Source of the DNA: Brumimicrobium sp965656195
GTDB lineage: Bacteria > Bacteroidota > Bacteroidia > Flavobacteriales_D > Crocinitomicaceae
Assembly: GCA_965656195.1 (NCBI GenBank)
Contig: CBFHJL010000070.1
Location: 1 to 14,513, forward strand
Direction of reading: 5' to 3'
DNA length: 14,513 nt
The position numbers were made by a program, and so were the translations under genes. This document shows, piece after piece, positions 1-6,150 of this stretch. The notes below the pieces were generated by a model. That model saw only the letters and a list, made by a program, of their open reading frames with translations, made no database searches and was not told where the DNA came from. Within the stretch, counting starts at the first letter, position 1. The number at the start of each line of letters is the position of its first letter.

Positions 1-586
1 AACCGTTTACTCTGAAGAAGTTAGAAGCTGTAAAATCCTGTATTTCTCTTTCTCTTTCAACTATTAAACGAACGGCAACGGATTGCACTCGACCTGCCGA
101 AAGACTAGGTTTAACCTTTTTCCAAAGAACTGGAGAAAGCTCAAATCCCACAAGTCTATCCAAAACTCTTCTTGCTTGCTGAGCATCTACGAGTTCCTTG
201 TTTATAGATCTCGGGTTTTCGATTGCTCGTTGTACTGCTGGTTTCGTTATTTCGTTGAAAGTTATTCTTTTCGTATCTTTCTTATCTAGTTTTAAGGTTT
301 CATATAGGTGCCAAGAAATAGCTTCTCCTTCACGGTCCTCATCCGTTGCGAGCCATACTGTTTCAGCTTCCTTAACTAGTTTCTTAAGTTCGGTAACAAT
401 CTGTTTTTTGTCCGCACTTACTGCATAGTTGGGAGTGAAATTGTTCTCTATATCTATTGCAATACCTTTCTTTGCTAAGTCTCTCACGTGACCATAACTA
501 GACTTTACTACGAAGTCTTTACCTAAATATCCTTCAATAGTTTTAGCCTTTGCAGGTGACTCAACAATAACTAGATTCTTTGCCAT
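1..586 (-). CDS. topA: DNA topoisomerase I, N-terminal part (cut by window edge)
   Basis: Type IA topoisomerase, which relaxes negative supercoils by cutting and passing single strands of chromosomal DNA. The first 195 codons are visible and unbroken from ATG at 586 down to the window edge. The TOPRIM domain is clear: MAKNLVIVESPAKAKTI carries the conserved Glu9, SSYGHVRDL follows, and ATDEDREGEAISWHLY supplies the acidic metal-binding residues Asp82, Asp84 and Glu86. The FNEITKPAIQRAIENPR and QQARRVLDRLVGFELSP blocks and the SAGRVQSVAVRLI motif continue in the family order. The active-site tyrosine lies beyond the window. The start is set by the conserved MAKNLVIVESP beginning. It is divergent from miaB, with 288 bp between the two starts. 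Identification is secure from motifs; only completeness is unknown. Confidence 0.96.
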   Translation of the reverse strand, partial: MAKNLVIVESPAKAKTIEGYLGKDFVVKSSYGHVRDLAKKGIAIDIENNFTPNYAVSADKKQIVTELKKLVKEAETVWLATDEDREGEAISWHLYETLKLDKKDTKRITFNEITKPAVQRAIENPRSINKELVDAQQARRVLDRLVGFELSPVLWKKVKPSLSAGRVQSVAVRLIVEREREIQDFTASNFFRVNG

Positions 587-748
587 AATTTCTTTATAAG
601 TTTATCCTTAGGAGGATTTTAAATCGAGTGCAAAATAACTTCAAATTAATTCGAAAACCAAACTTGTCGCTAAATTCGCCTCTCATCGATTGATCAAAAG
701 TACCTCTCATTTCATACTATTCTATACATTTTGATTTGCCATTTTGTT

Positions 749-783
749 TCATTCTCAACCCGTTTTTTTTCTAATGAGAATGA
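749..783. repeat. 9-bp inverted repeat between topA and miaB
   Basis: TCATTCTCA (749-757) and its exact reverse complement TGAGAATGA (775-783) flank a 17-nt spacer that contains eight Ts in a row. It sits about 40 bp upstream of the -33 box of the miaB promoter. It could be an operator for either divergent gene or a weak hairpin. The T run lies in the loop rather than after the stem, so it is not a standard terminator. Function is unknown. Confidence 0.35.
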
Positions 784-821
784 GGGCTATGAGAAAAAAG
801 ATGAAAATCCATAACTGACAT

Positions 822-852
822 TTTGACACGAGCCGAAGAAAGACTATCTTTG
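822..852 (+). promoter_or_regulatory. Bacteroidota-type sigma-A promoter for miaB operon
   Basis: TTTG at 822-825, exactly 19 nt, then TATCTTTG at 845-852. This matches the Bacteroidota primary-sigma consensus (-33 TTTG, -7 TAnnTTTG, 19-nt spacing) at every defined position. Transcription would start near 858-860, leaving a leader of about 15 nt before the ATG at 875. It is the only good promoter seen before the five-gene operon. Confidence 0.8.
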
Positions 853-874
853 CTGCTTATAAATTTTTTTTGTG

Positions 875-2479
875 ATGAGTATTACTGTAGAGAAGGATAT
901 GGATGAAGATCGCCAAGGTGAAGCGATAATAATGGACGGTCAGGGAAAGTCGAATAAAAAACTTTATTTAGAAAGTTACGGCTGTGCAATGAATTTCGCA
1001 GATAGTGAAGTTGTCGCCTCGATATTAACAAAACAAGGATTTTCAACAACTCAAGATCAGAACGAAGCTGACGTAGTTTTGATTAATACATGTAGTATTA
1101 GAGATAATGCAGAACAACGTGTTCGAAATAGACTGACTCAGTTTAATAAGGCTAAAAGAGAAAACCCAGGAATGGTAATTGGTATTCTTGGTTGCATGGC
1201 AGAACGATTGAAAAAGCAGCTTTTAGAGGAAGAGAAATTAGTTGACCTTGTTGCAGGACCTGACGCGTACAGAGAGCTTCCATTCTTAATAGAAGCGGTG
1301 GAAGGTGGTCAAAAGGCAGTCAACGTTCTTTTGTCAAGAGATGAAACATATGCAGATATCAGTCCTGTGCGTCTTGATAAAAATGGTGTTACTGGATTTG
1401 TGAGCATAACACGTGGTTGTGATAACATGTGTTCATTTTGTGTTGTACCATTTACAAGAGGTAGAGAGAGGAGTAGAGATCCGCATACTATTGTTCAGGA
1501 GTGTGCGGCGTTATTTAATGCAGGGTATAGAGAGGTTACTTTATTGGGTCAGAACGTCGATAGCTACCGATGGAACATGACGAGTAAAGGTCAAATTAAA
1601 GATGAAACTAAACCAACAACAAACTTTGCTGAACTTTTAGAGATGGTAGCTCAAGTTGATCCTAAGCTTAGAATTCGCTTTTCAACATCGCATCCTAAAG
1701 ATATGACAGATGATGTGCTGTATGCTGTTGCGAATCATGATAATATTTGCAATTACATTCATTTACCTGTGCAATCAGGAAATTCAGAAATGTTAAAGCG
1801 CATGAATCGCGGGTATACAAGAGCATGGTATAAAAATAGAATAGATGCAATTAACCGGATTATCCCTAACTGTGGAATTACAACAGATATCATTTCTGGT
1901 TTTTGCGGTGAAACTGAAGAAGAACATCAAGATACTCTTTCTTTAATGCGAGAAGTGCAATATGATAATGCCTATATGTATAAATACTCTGAAAGGCCTA
2001 AAACACTCGCTGAACGTAAGTTCGAAGACGATGTTCCTGAAGAGGTGAAACAAAAAAGATTGGAGGAAGTAATTACCCTTCAACACGAACACAGTTTAAA
2101 AATCAATAAAAGTTTAATTGGGAAAACTGAAGAGGTGCTTGTAGAGACAGTTTCAAAGCGTTCGGATGAGCAAATGATGGGTCGAACAGATCGTAATCAT
2201 AAAGTTATATTTGATCGTGGTGATACGAAGATAGGGGACTATGTAAAAGTGNNNNNNNNNNNNNNNNNNNNNNNNNNNNNNNNNNNNNNNNNNNNNNNNN
2301 NNNNNNNNNNNNNNNNNNNNNNNNNNNNNNNNNNNNNNNNNNNNNNNNNNATGATGGGTCGAACAGATCGTAATCATAAAGTTATATTTGATCGTGGTGA
2401 TACGAAGATAGGGGACTATGTAAAAGTGAAGATTACAGACTGTACAAAGGCTTCTTTGAAGGGAGAGTTGGTAAATTAA
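875..2479 (+). CDS. miaB: tRNA-2-methylthio-N6-dimethylallyladenosine synthase MiaB (frame inflated by assembly gap)
   Basis: Radical-SAM methylthiotransferase that converts i6A37 to ms2i6A37 in tRNAs reading UNN codons. Counting from ATG 875, the N-terminal MTTase domain has its three cluster cysteines at Cys37 (ESYGCAMNF), Cys73 (INTCSIRDNAEQR) and Cys107 (GILGCMAER). The radical-SAM domain has CxxxCxxC at Cys182, Cys186 and Cys189 (TRGCDNMCSFCVVPFTRGR). A C-terminal TRAM domain follows. GTG at 872 is a possible earlier start by one codon; ATG 875 is preferred. The frame as written (534 aa) contains 99 Ns (2252-2350) flanked by two identical 78-bp copies of the TRAM coding sequence. Removing one copy plus the Ns deletes 59 codons in frame and gives a continuous TRAM domain and about 475 aa, close to the usual Bacteroidota length. 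It is the first gene of the operon; the next start is 8 bp after its stop. Confidence 0.96.
   Translation: MSITVEKDMDEDRQGEAIIMDGQGKSNKKLYLESYGCAMNFADSEVVASILTKQGFSTTQDQNEADVVLINTCSIRDNAEQRVRNRLTQFNKAKRENPGMVIGILGCMAERLKKQLLEEEKLVDLVAGPDAYRELPFLIEAVEGGQKAVNVLLSRDETYADISPVRLDKNGVTGFVSITRGCDNMCSFCVVPFTRGRERSRDPHTIVQECAALFNAGYREVTLLGQNVDSYRWNMTSKGQIKDETKPTTNFAELLEMVAQVDPKLRIRFSTSHPKDMTDDVLYAVANHDNICNYIHLPVQSGNSEMLKRMNRGYTRAWYKNRIDAINRIIPNCGITTDIISGFCGETEEEHQDTLSLMREVQYDNAYMYKYSERPKTLAERKFEDDVPEEVKQKRLEEVITLQHEHSLKINKSLIGKTEEVLVETVSKRSDEQMMGRTDRNHKVIFDRGDTKIGDYVKVXXXXXXXXXXXXXXXXXXXXXXXXXXXXXXXXXMMGRTDRNHKVIFDRGDTKIGDYVKVKITDCTKASLKGELVN
2174..2251 (+). repeat. 78-bp exact duplicate, left flank of the assembly gap
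   Basis: Identical over all 78 bp to 2351-2428. It begins ATGATGGGTCGAACAGATCG and ends ATGTAAAAGTG directly at the first N. It codes for part of the MiaB TRAM domain. The perfect identity and the position flush against the gap indicate unmerged overlapping contig ends rather than a biological repeat. Confidence 0.95.
2252..2350. other. Assembly gap (99 Ns)
   Basis: Run of 99 undetermined bases inside miaB. Both flanks are the same 78 bp, so the two contigs probably overlap and the true gap length is likely zero (negative overlap). The Ns plus one repeat copy total 177 nt, a multiple of three, so the reading frame survives by chance. Confidence 0.99.
2351..2428 (+). repeat. 78-bp exact duplicate, right flank of the assembly gap
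   Basis: Second identical copy of 2174-2251, starting at the first base after the N run and continuing into the genuine 3' end of miaB (KITDCTKASLKGELVN). See the left copy for the interpretation as a scaffold overlap. Confidence 0.95.
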
Positions 2480-2487
2480 TTTTGAAT

Positions 2488-3753
2488 ATGAATATTCAAC
2501 AAATAAAACAACGTTTTGGTATTATCGGGAATACACCTCGATTAAATAGAGCGTTAGAAGTTTCTACCCAAGTGGCACCAACAGATATTTCAGTTCTGGT
2601 CACCGGTGAGAGTGGGACAGGTAAAGAGATTATTCCTCAGGTTATTCATTCTTTGAGTGCACGTAAACACGGTAGTTATATTGCCGTGAATTGCGGAGCT
2701 ATCCCTGAAGGCACTATTGATTCAGAATTATTTGGTCATGAAAAAGGTGCGTTTACAGGTGCTTCTGGGAGTAGAAAAGGATACTTTGAAGAAGCGGACG
2801 GAGGAACAATATTTTTGGATGAAGTCGCTGAATTACCCCAACAAACTCAGGTTCGATTATTGAGAGTCTTAGAAACGGGTGAATTCATTCGTGTGGGTTC
2901 ATCGAAAGTAATAAAAACAGATGTTAGAGTAGTAGCGGCTACGAATGAGAACATGTCCGAAGCGATCAGGAAAGGAAAATTCCGAGAGGACCTTCTTTAT
3001 CGTCTGAGTACTGTACCGATCCAACTACCTCCATTGCGGGAAAGAAGAGAAGATATTCACCTTCTTTTTAGGAAGTTCGCAGCGGATTTTGCAGAGAAAT
3101 ATAGAATGCCTGCCATTCGATTGGATGAAGATGCGGTTTTTGTACTTGAAAAGTATTCTTGGCCAGGGAATATTAGGCAGTTGAAGAATATTGTAGAGCA
3201 GATTTCAGTGATTGAAAATGAACGCTCAATTTCAGCTGATCGATTACGTTCTTATCTTCCAGAAGAGGGTCAGGGGGGAGTCCCTTCAGTGATTACTAAA
3301 GAGGATAAGAATAATGATTCTTTTTCAGATCGAGAGTTAATGTATAAGTTTCTTTTCGACATGAAAAGAGATCTCAACGAATTAAAGAAACTAGTTATTG
3401 AAATCTTGAATGGGGACAATGATGTTGATCTTACAGGATCTCAGAAAGATGTTTTGAATCGAGTTTATAGTGATATTTCAAATGAAGAGAGTAGAAAGTT
3501 GCTCGAATCTGGCAGAAGTGATATTCAGTCGGAAGATGAGTACTCCACTACATCACATGAACCAACAATAGTTGATAGTGATTATCATGAACATATTGAG
3601 GTTGAAGAGTCTTTATCGCTTGAGGAGAGAGAAAAAGAATTTATTAAAAAAGCGCTTGAGAAACATAAGGGTAAACGAAAAGATGCCTCGAAAGAACTAG
3701 GTATTTCGGAGCGTACACTTTACAGGAAAATCAAAGAATATAATTTGAAATAG
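2488..3753 (+). CDS. Sigma-54-dependent AAA+ transcription activator, Fis-type HTH, no receiver domain
   Basis: Bacterial enhancer-binding protein that would remodel the sigma-54 RNA polymerase holoenzyme using ATP. Counted from ATG 2488: Walker A GESGTGKE (40-47), the sigma-54-contacting GAFTGA loop (87-92), Walker B IFLDE (Asp111, Glu112), FREDLLYRLSTVPIQLPPLR with the sensor/arginine-finger region, and WPGNIRQLKN. A poorly conserved acidic linker (about 255-385) follows, then a Fis-type helix-turn-helix at the C-terminus (about 389-421; KRKDASKELGISERTLYRKI). The AAA+ domain begins almost at residue 1, so there is no N-terminal receiver, PAS or GAF sensor. A TTG at 2482 would add two residues; ATG 2488 is preferred because NIQQIKQRFGIIGNTPRLN is the usual family start. 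It sits between miaB and lptE, as in other Flavobacteriia. Its target promoters are not known from the sequence. Confidence 0.92.
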   Translation: MNIQQIKQRFGIIGNTPRLNRALEVSTQVAPTDISVLVTGESGTGKEIIPQVIHSLSARKHGSYIAVNCGAIPEGTIDSELFGHEKGAFTGASGSRKGYFEEADGGTIFLDEVAELPQQTQVRLLRVLETGEFIRVGSSKVIKTDVRVVAATNENMSEAIRKGKFREDLLYRLSTVPIQLPPLRERREDIHLLFRKFAADFAEKYRMPAIRLDEDAVFVLEKYSWPGNIRQLKNIVEQISVIENERSISADRLRSYLPEEGQGGVPSVITKEDKNNDSFSDRELMYKFLFDMKRDLNELKKLVIEILNGDNDVDLTGSQKDVLNRVYSDISNEESRKLLESGRSDIQSEDEYSTTSHEPTIVDSDYHEHIEVEESLSLEEREKEFIKKALEKHKGKRKDASKELGISERTLYRKIKEYNLK

Positions 3754-3762
3754 AACGTTGGG

Positions 3763-4275
3763 ATGAACATGAAACTCCTTTTATTAATTCCAATTGTATT
3801 TCTCACGGCTTGTTGGCCTACAAGTGTATCATTTCGAGATGGAAGTGTACCGCCCGAATGGAAACGTTTCATGGTCCAAACCTTGGAAAGTAAAGCTGCG
3901 AATGCACCTATTAGCTATGCACCTAATTTAACGGAGGACTTAAAAGATGCTATTCAGAATAGAGTAGGGCTCAAATTGGTGGCTAGCGAAGAGAATGACC
4001 CTCAAGTTAATGTTACTGGAGTTGTGCAGAGTTATACAGTTACTCCATTATCACTCCAGGATAATACAGCTGAGATTCAAAATAGATTGACAATTAGAGC
4101 AACGTTTGAGATATTTATTAGCGAACCTGAAGAGGAAGTGATGGAGCTAAATATTTCTAGATTTGCAGATTTTGATGCGAAACAGGATGTAGGGTCTATT
4201 CAAGATCAGCTTTTCGAAGAAATCAATGATCAGATTATTCAAGATGTTTTAAATAAGTTACTTTCAAATTGGTAA
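3763..4275 (+). CDS. lptE: LPS-assembly lipoprotein LptE
   Basis: Outer-membrane lipoprotein that plugs the LptD beta-barrel and helps deliver LPS to the cell surface. A 16-residue signal peptide (MNMKLLLLIPIVFLTA) ends in the lipobox LTAC, so Cys17 is the lipidation site. The rest (170 aa in all) reads as a Bacteroidota LptE: a Ser/Val-rich segment (SVSFRDGSVPPEWK) just after the Cys, then the NRVGLKLV block and the TIRATFEIF strand. Assignment rests on lipoprotein type, size, these blocks and the conserved place after the sigma-54 activator; LptD itself is not in this window. It starts 9 bp after the activator's stop, and its own stop abuts the next ATG with no spacer, so it is clearly co-transcribed. 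Confidence 0.85.
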   Translation: MNMKLLLLIPIVFLTACWPTSVSFRDGSVPPEWKRFMVQTLESKAANAPISYAPNLTEDLKDAIQNRVGLKLVASEENDPQVNVTGVVQSYTVTPLSLQDNTAEIQNRLTIRATFEIFISEPEEEVMELNISRFADFDAKQDVGSIQDQLFEEINDQIIQDVLNKLLSNW

Positions 4276-5361
4276 ATGATAAGTAGTGAGCAAATAGCGA
4301 TATTAATTAGTAGGCCCGATGGCATTGCTGAGGGCCAATTGAGCGATCTAGAGCAATTGAGTAGAGAATATCCTTTTTCTCCAGTTTTCCCTCAGTTGTA
4401 TCTGAAAGGTTTAGCTATTCATGATCCAATCACTTTTGAAAAGAAATTGAAGGAATATGCTTATCGTGTACCAAATAGGTCTCAGCTGTTTGCCTTGGTG
4501 AATTCAGTTTCTAATGATAAGCGCTCAGAGGAAGCTGTTATCGAAAACACTGAGAATGACCAACAAGAAGTTTCGGATGTAATTGAAAAAGATAGTCTTG
4601 ATGAACAGGAAACTTCTGATTCTAGTGTAAGCGAAGTTGAAAGCATTAATACGATTGCTAGTCAAGAGGAGGTTGATGAAGATACTTCAAGTGAAGTTGA
4701 AGTGGAGTCAAAGCTTGATAGTTCAAATCAGGACGAGGTATCAGCTGAATTAGAAGCAGAGGAGTCAAATGGGGAATTAACCACGGAGGCTGACAATCTA
4801 GAGAGAGATATTTTAGCACATGCAGTAAGTTCGTCTATCTTTTTAGAAGTGGACGAGGCAGATACGCGAGAAGATTTTGAAGAACATGTCAACCAAAAAC
4901 TTGAGATCCAAATAGAGAAGAAGAATCAAGAAGATCAACAATTACTGTCAAGCCAACCTGAACAATTCGAAGATATAGATGATGCTGAAGAGGATTCCGA
5001 TATCAACGTATTAGAATCAGAAGAAAAGATAGACACGAGCGGTAAAAGATCTTTTACTGGATGGATGAGTAGTTTTGTTGAGGAAAAAAAGAAACCTACT
5101 TCGATAAAAAAAGAGGTTGATCTCAAGGAAAAACATAAGTTGGAAAAACCAATTCAATCCTTCTTCTCTCCTGTTGAAAAAGCGAAGGAAAGTCTAGATG
5201 AATCAAGGCTTCCAGTGAGTGAAACCTTAGCGAAAATATACGAGGCTCAAGGTAATTATCCGAAGGCAATTGAAGCTTATGAGAAATTATTGTTGAAATT
5301 TCCAGAAAAAAAGAGTTTCTTTGCACTTCAAATCGAAAGTCTGAAGAGAAAATTAAATTAA
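4276..5361 (+). CDS. Acidic protein with C-terminal tetratricopeptide-like motif
   Basis: 361 aa, with no signal peptide and no membrane segment, so probably cytoplasmic. Three zones can be seen. The N-terminal helical part (about 1-80) contains LEQLSREYPFSPVFPQLYLKG. The long middle (about 85-260) is very rich in Glu, Asp and Ser and looks disordered. The conserved C-terminus (about 312-361) contains one TPR-like helix pair, ETLAKIYEAQGNYPKAIEAY followed by EKLLLKFPEKKSFFALQIES. The start ATG touches the lptE stop (TAAATG), and secG follows after 3 bp, so it is part of the same transcript. Its place between lptE and secG suggests an envelope-biogenesis or export role through protein contacts, but this is inference. 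No enzymatic motif is visible. Confidence 0.85.
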   Translation: MISSEQIAILISRPDGIAEGQLSDLEQLSREYPFSPVFPQLYLKGLAIHDPITFEKKLKEYAYRVPNRSQLFALVNSVSNDKRSEEAVIENTENDQQEVSDVIEKDSLDEQETSDSSVSEVESINTIASQEEVDEDTSSEVEVESKLDSSNQDEVSAELEAEESNGELTTEADNLERDILAHAVSSSIFLEVDEADTREDFEEHVNQKLEIQIEKKNQEDQQLLSSQPEQFEDIDDAEEDSDINVLESEEKIDTSGKRSFTGWMSSFVEEKKKPTSIKKEVDLKEKHKLEKPIQSFFSPVEKAKESLDESRLPVSETLAKIYEAQGNYPKAIEAYEKLLLKFPEKKSFFALQIESLKRKLN

Positions 5362-5364
5362 GAT

Positions 5365-5685
5365 ATGGGAACGTTACTAACGATATTGATTGTAATTGCG
5401 AGTGTATTACTCGTTTTATTGGTACTAATGCAAAATCCAAAAGGTGGAGGGTTGTCAACAGATTTTGGTTCAGCTCAACAATTGGGTGGAGTGAAACAGA
5501 CAACTGACTTTATTGAGAAAGCAACTTGGAGTTTAGCAGGAGTCATTGCCGTATTGAGTATAGTGATGACATTGATGTATTCTTCTCCAGCTATCCAAGA
5601 AGATCAGCAGCAAGATACTACAGAAGAGACTACAGATGGAGCTACTCCTTCCGGAGAAGGTAGCCCTGCTCCAGCAGGAGAGTAG
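5365..5685 (+). CDS. secG: Preprotein translocase subunit SecG
   Basis: Small inner-membrane partner of the SecYEG channel that aids SecA-driven protein export. Of its 106 aa, two hydrophobic helices (about 3-23 and 52-75) flank the diagnostic cytoplasmic loop MQNPKGGGLSTDFG, followed by AQQLGGVKQTTDFIEKATW. The tail after residue 75 is rich in Gln, Glu, Thr, Pro and Gly, as is common in Bacteroidota SecG. The start lies 3 bp after the TPR gene's stop, so it is the last gene of the miaB operon. A hairpin with a T-run follows 24 bp downstream. Confidence 0.95.
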   Translation: MGTLLTILIVIASVLLVLLVLMQNPKGGGLSTDFGSAQQLGGVKQTTDFIEKATWSLAGVIAVLSIVMTLMYSSPAIQEDQQQDTTEETTDGATPSGEGSPAPAGE

Positions 5686-5708
5686 AACTTATAAAAAGCA
5701 ATATTTCT

Positions 5709-5744
5709 AAAATGTCAGTGTGTCAGTCGCGCTGACATTTTTTT
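5709..5744 (+). terminator. Hairpin plus T-run after secG
   Basis: AAAATGTCAG (5709-5718) pairs perfectly with CTGACATTTT (5732-5741). The 13-nt loop contains a further TGTCAG, and the stem runs into seven Ts (5738-5744). This fits an intrinsic terminator for the miaB-secG operon. The inner TGTCAG gives an alternative shorter hairpin with the same right arm. The repeated hexamers could also be protein-binding sites for the groES promoter region just downstream. Confidence 0.65.
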
Positions 5745-5761
5745 ATGGACTTTTTTGCAGT

Positions 5762-5792
5762 TTTCTGACAAAATAAACCTCATTTACTTTTG
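5762..5792 (+). promoter_or_regulatory. Candidate sigma-A-type promoter for groES-groEL
   Basis: TTTC (5762-5765, one mismatch to TTTG), 19 nt, then TACTTTTG (5785-5792), a full match to TAnnTTTG. It lies 65 bp before the groES ATG. A sigma-54-like element (TTGGCAT from 5790) overlaps its -7 box; see the findings. No CIRCE element (HrcA operator) is visible between secG and groES. Confidence 0.55.
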
Positions 5793-5857
5793 GCATAAAA
5801 TTGGTCGATTCGCGAGAGTAGAATTTAATTATTATTAAACAAAATAAACAAGCAATT

Positions 5858-6133
5858 ATGTCAACATTACAACCATTGGCGGATCGAGTGCTCATAGAGC
5901 CAACTCCAGCCGAAGAAAAAACAGCGAGTGGAATCATCATTCCTGATACTGCGAAAGAAAAACCACTTAAAGGAACGGTAGTAGCAGTAGGAAATGGAAA
6001 GAAAGATGAACCTATGACTGTAAAGAAAGGTGATTCTGTTTTGTACGGACAATACTCTGGAACAGAGATTAAGCTTGACGGAACCACTTATTTAATAATG
6101 AAGGAAGCCGATATATACGGTGTTTTTAACTAA
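5858..6133 (+). CDS. groES: Co-chaperonin GroES
   Basis: Heptameric lid of the GroEL folding chamber in the cytoplasm. At 91 aa it is the usual Bacteroidota length. LQPLADRVLIEPTPAEE opens the beta-barrel, the mobile loop that binds GroEL is EKTASGIIIPDTAKEKPLKG (about 20-39), and VLYGQYSGTEIKLDG and the C-terminal YLIMKEADIYGVF complete the fold. It is separated from secG by a hairpin and promoter region (172 bp) and from groEL by 17 bp, so it forms the standard two-gene chaperonin operon. Confidence 0.97.
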   Translation: MSTLQPLADRVLIEPTPAEEKTASGIIIPDTAKEKPLKGTVVAVGNGKKDEPMTVKKGDSVLYGQYSGTEIKLDGTTYLIMKEADIYGVFN

Positions 6134-6150
6134 TAAAAAAACGAAATAAA

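Noticed and set aside
83..428. Plus-strand open frames of 68 and 76 codons
   Set aside because: They lie wholly antisense to the well-conserved topA reading frame on the minus strand and show no protein-like features.
2174..2428. Genuine tandem duplication of the MiaB TRAM domain
   Set aside because: The copies are identical at the nucleotide level and stop exactly at the N run. A single-copy version gives a normal protein, so a scaffold overlap is the simpler reading.
2482..2487. TTG start for the sigma-54 activator, two codons upstream
   Set aside because: ATG 2488 follows directly and fits the family N-terminus; nothing favours the TTG.
5123..5503. Minus-strand 126-codon frame across the TPR gene and secG
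   Set aside because: It overlaps two well-supported plus-strand genes and has no family-like sequence.
5686..5857. CIRCE element (TTAGCACTC-N9-GAGTGCTAA) before groES
   Set aside because: I looked for it and found no such inverted repeat; only the TGTCAG/CTGACA hexamers are present.
5743..6087. Minus-strand open frames opposite groES (114 and 61 codons)
   Set aside because: Shadows of groES, overlapping its coding sequence and promoter; the translated sequences do not look like proteins.
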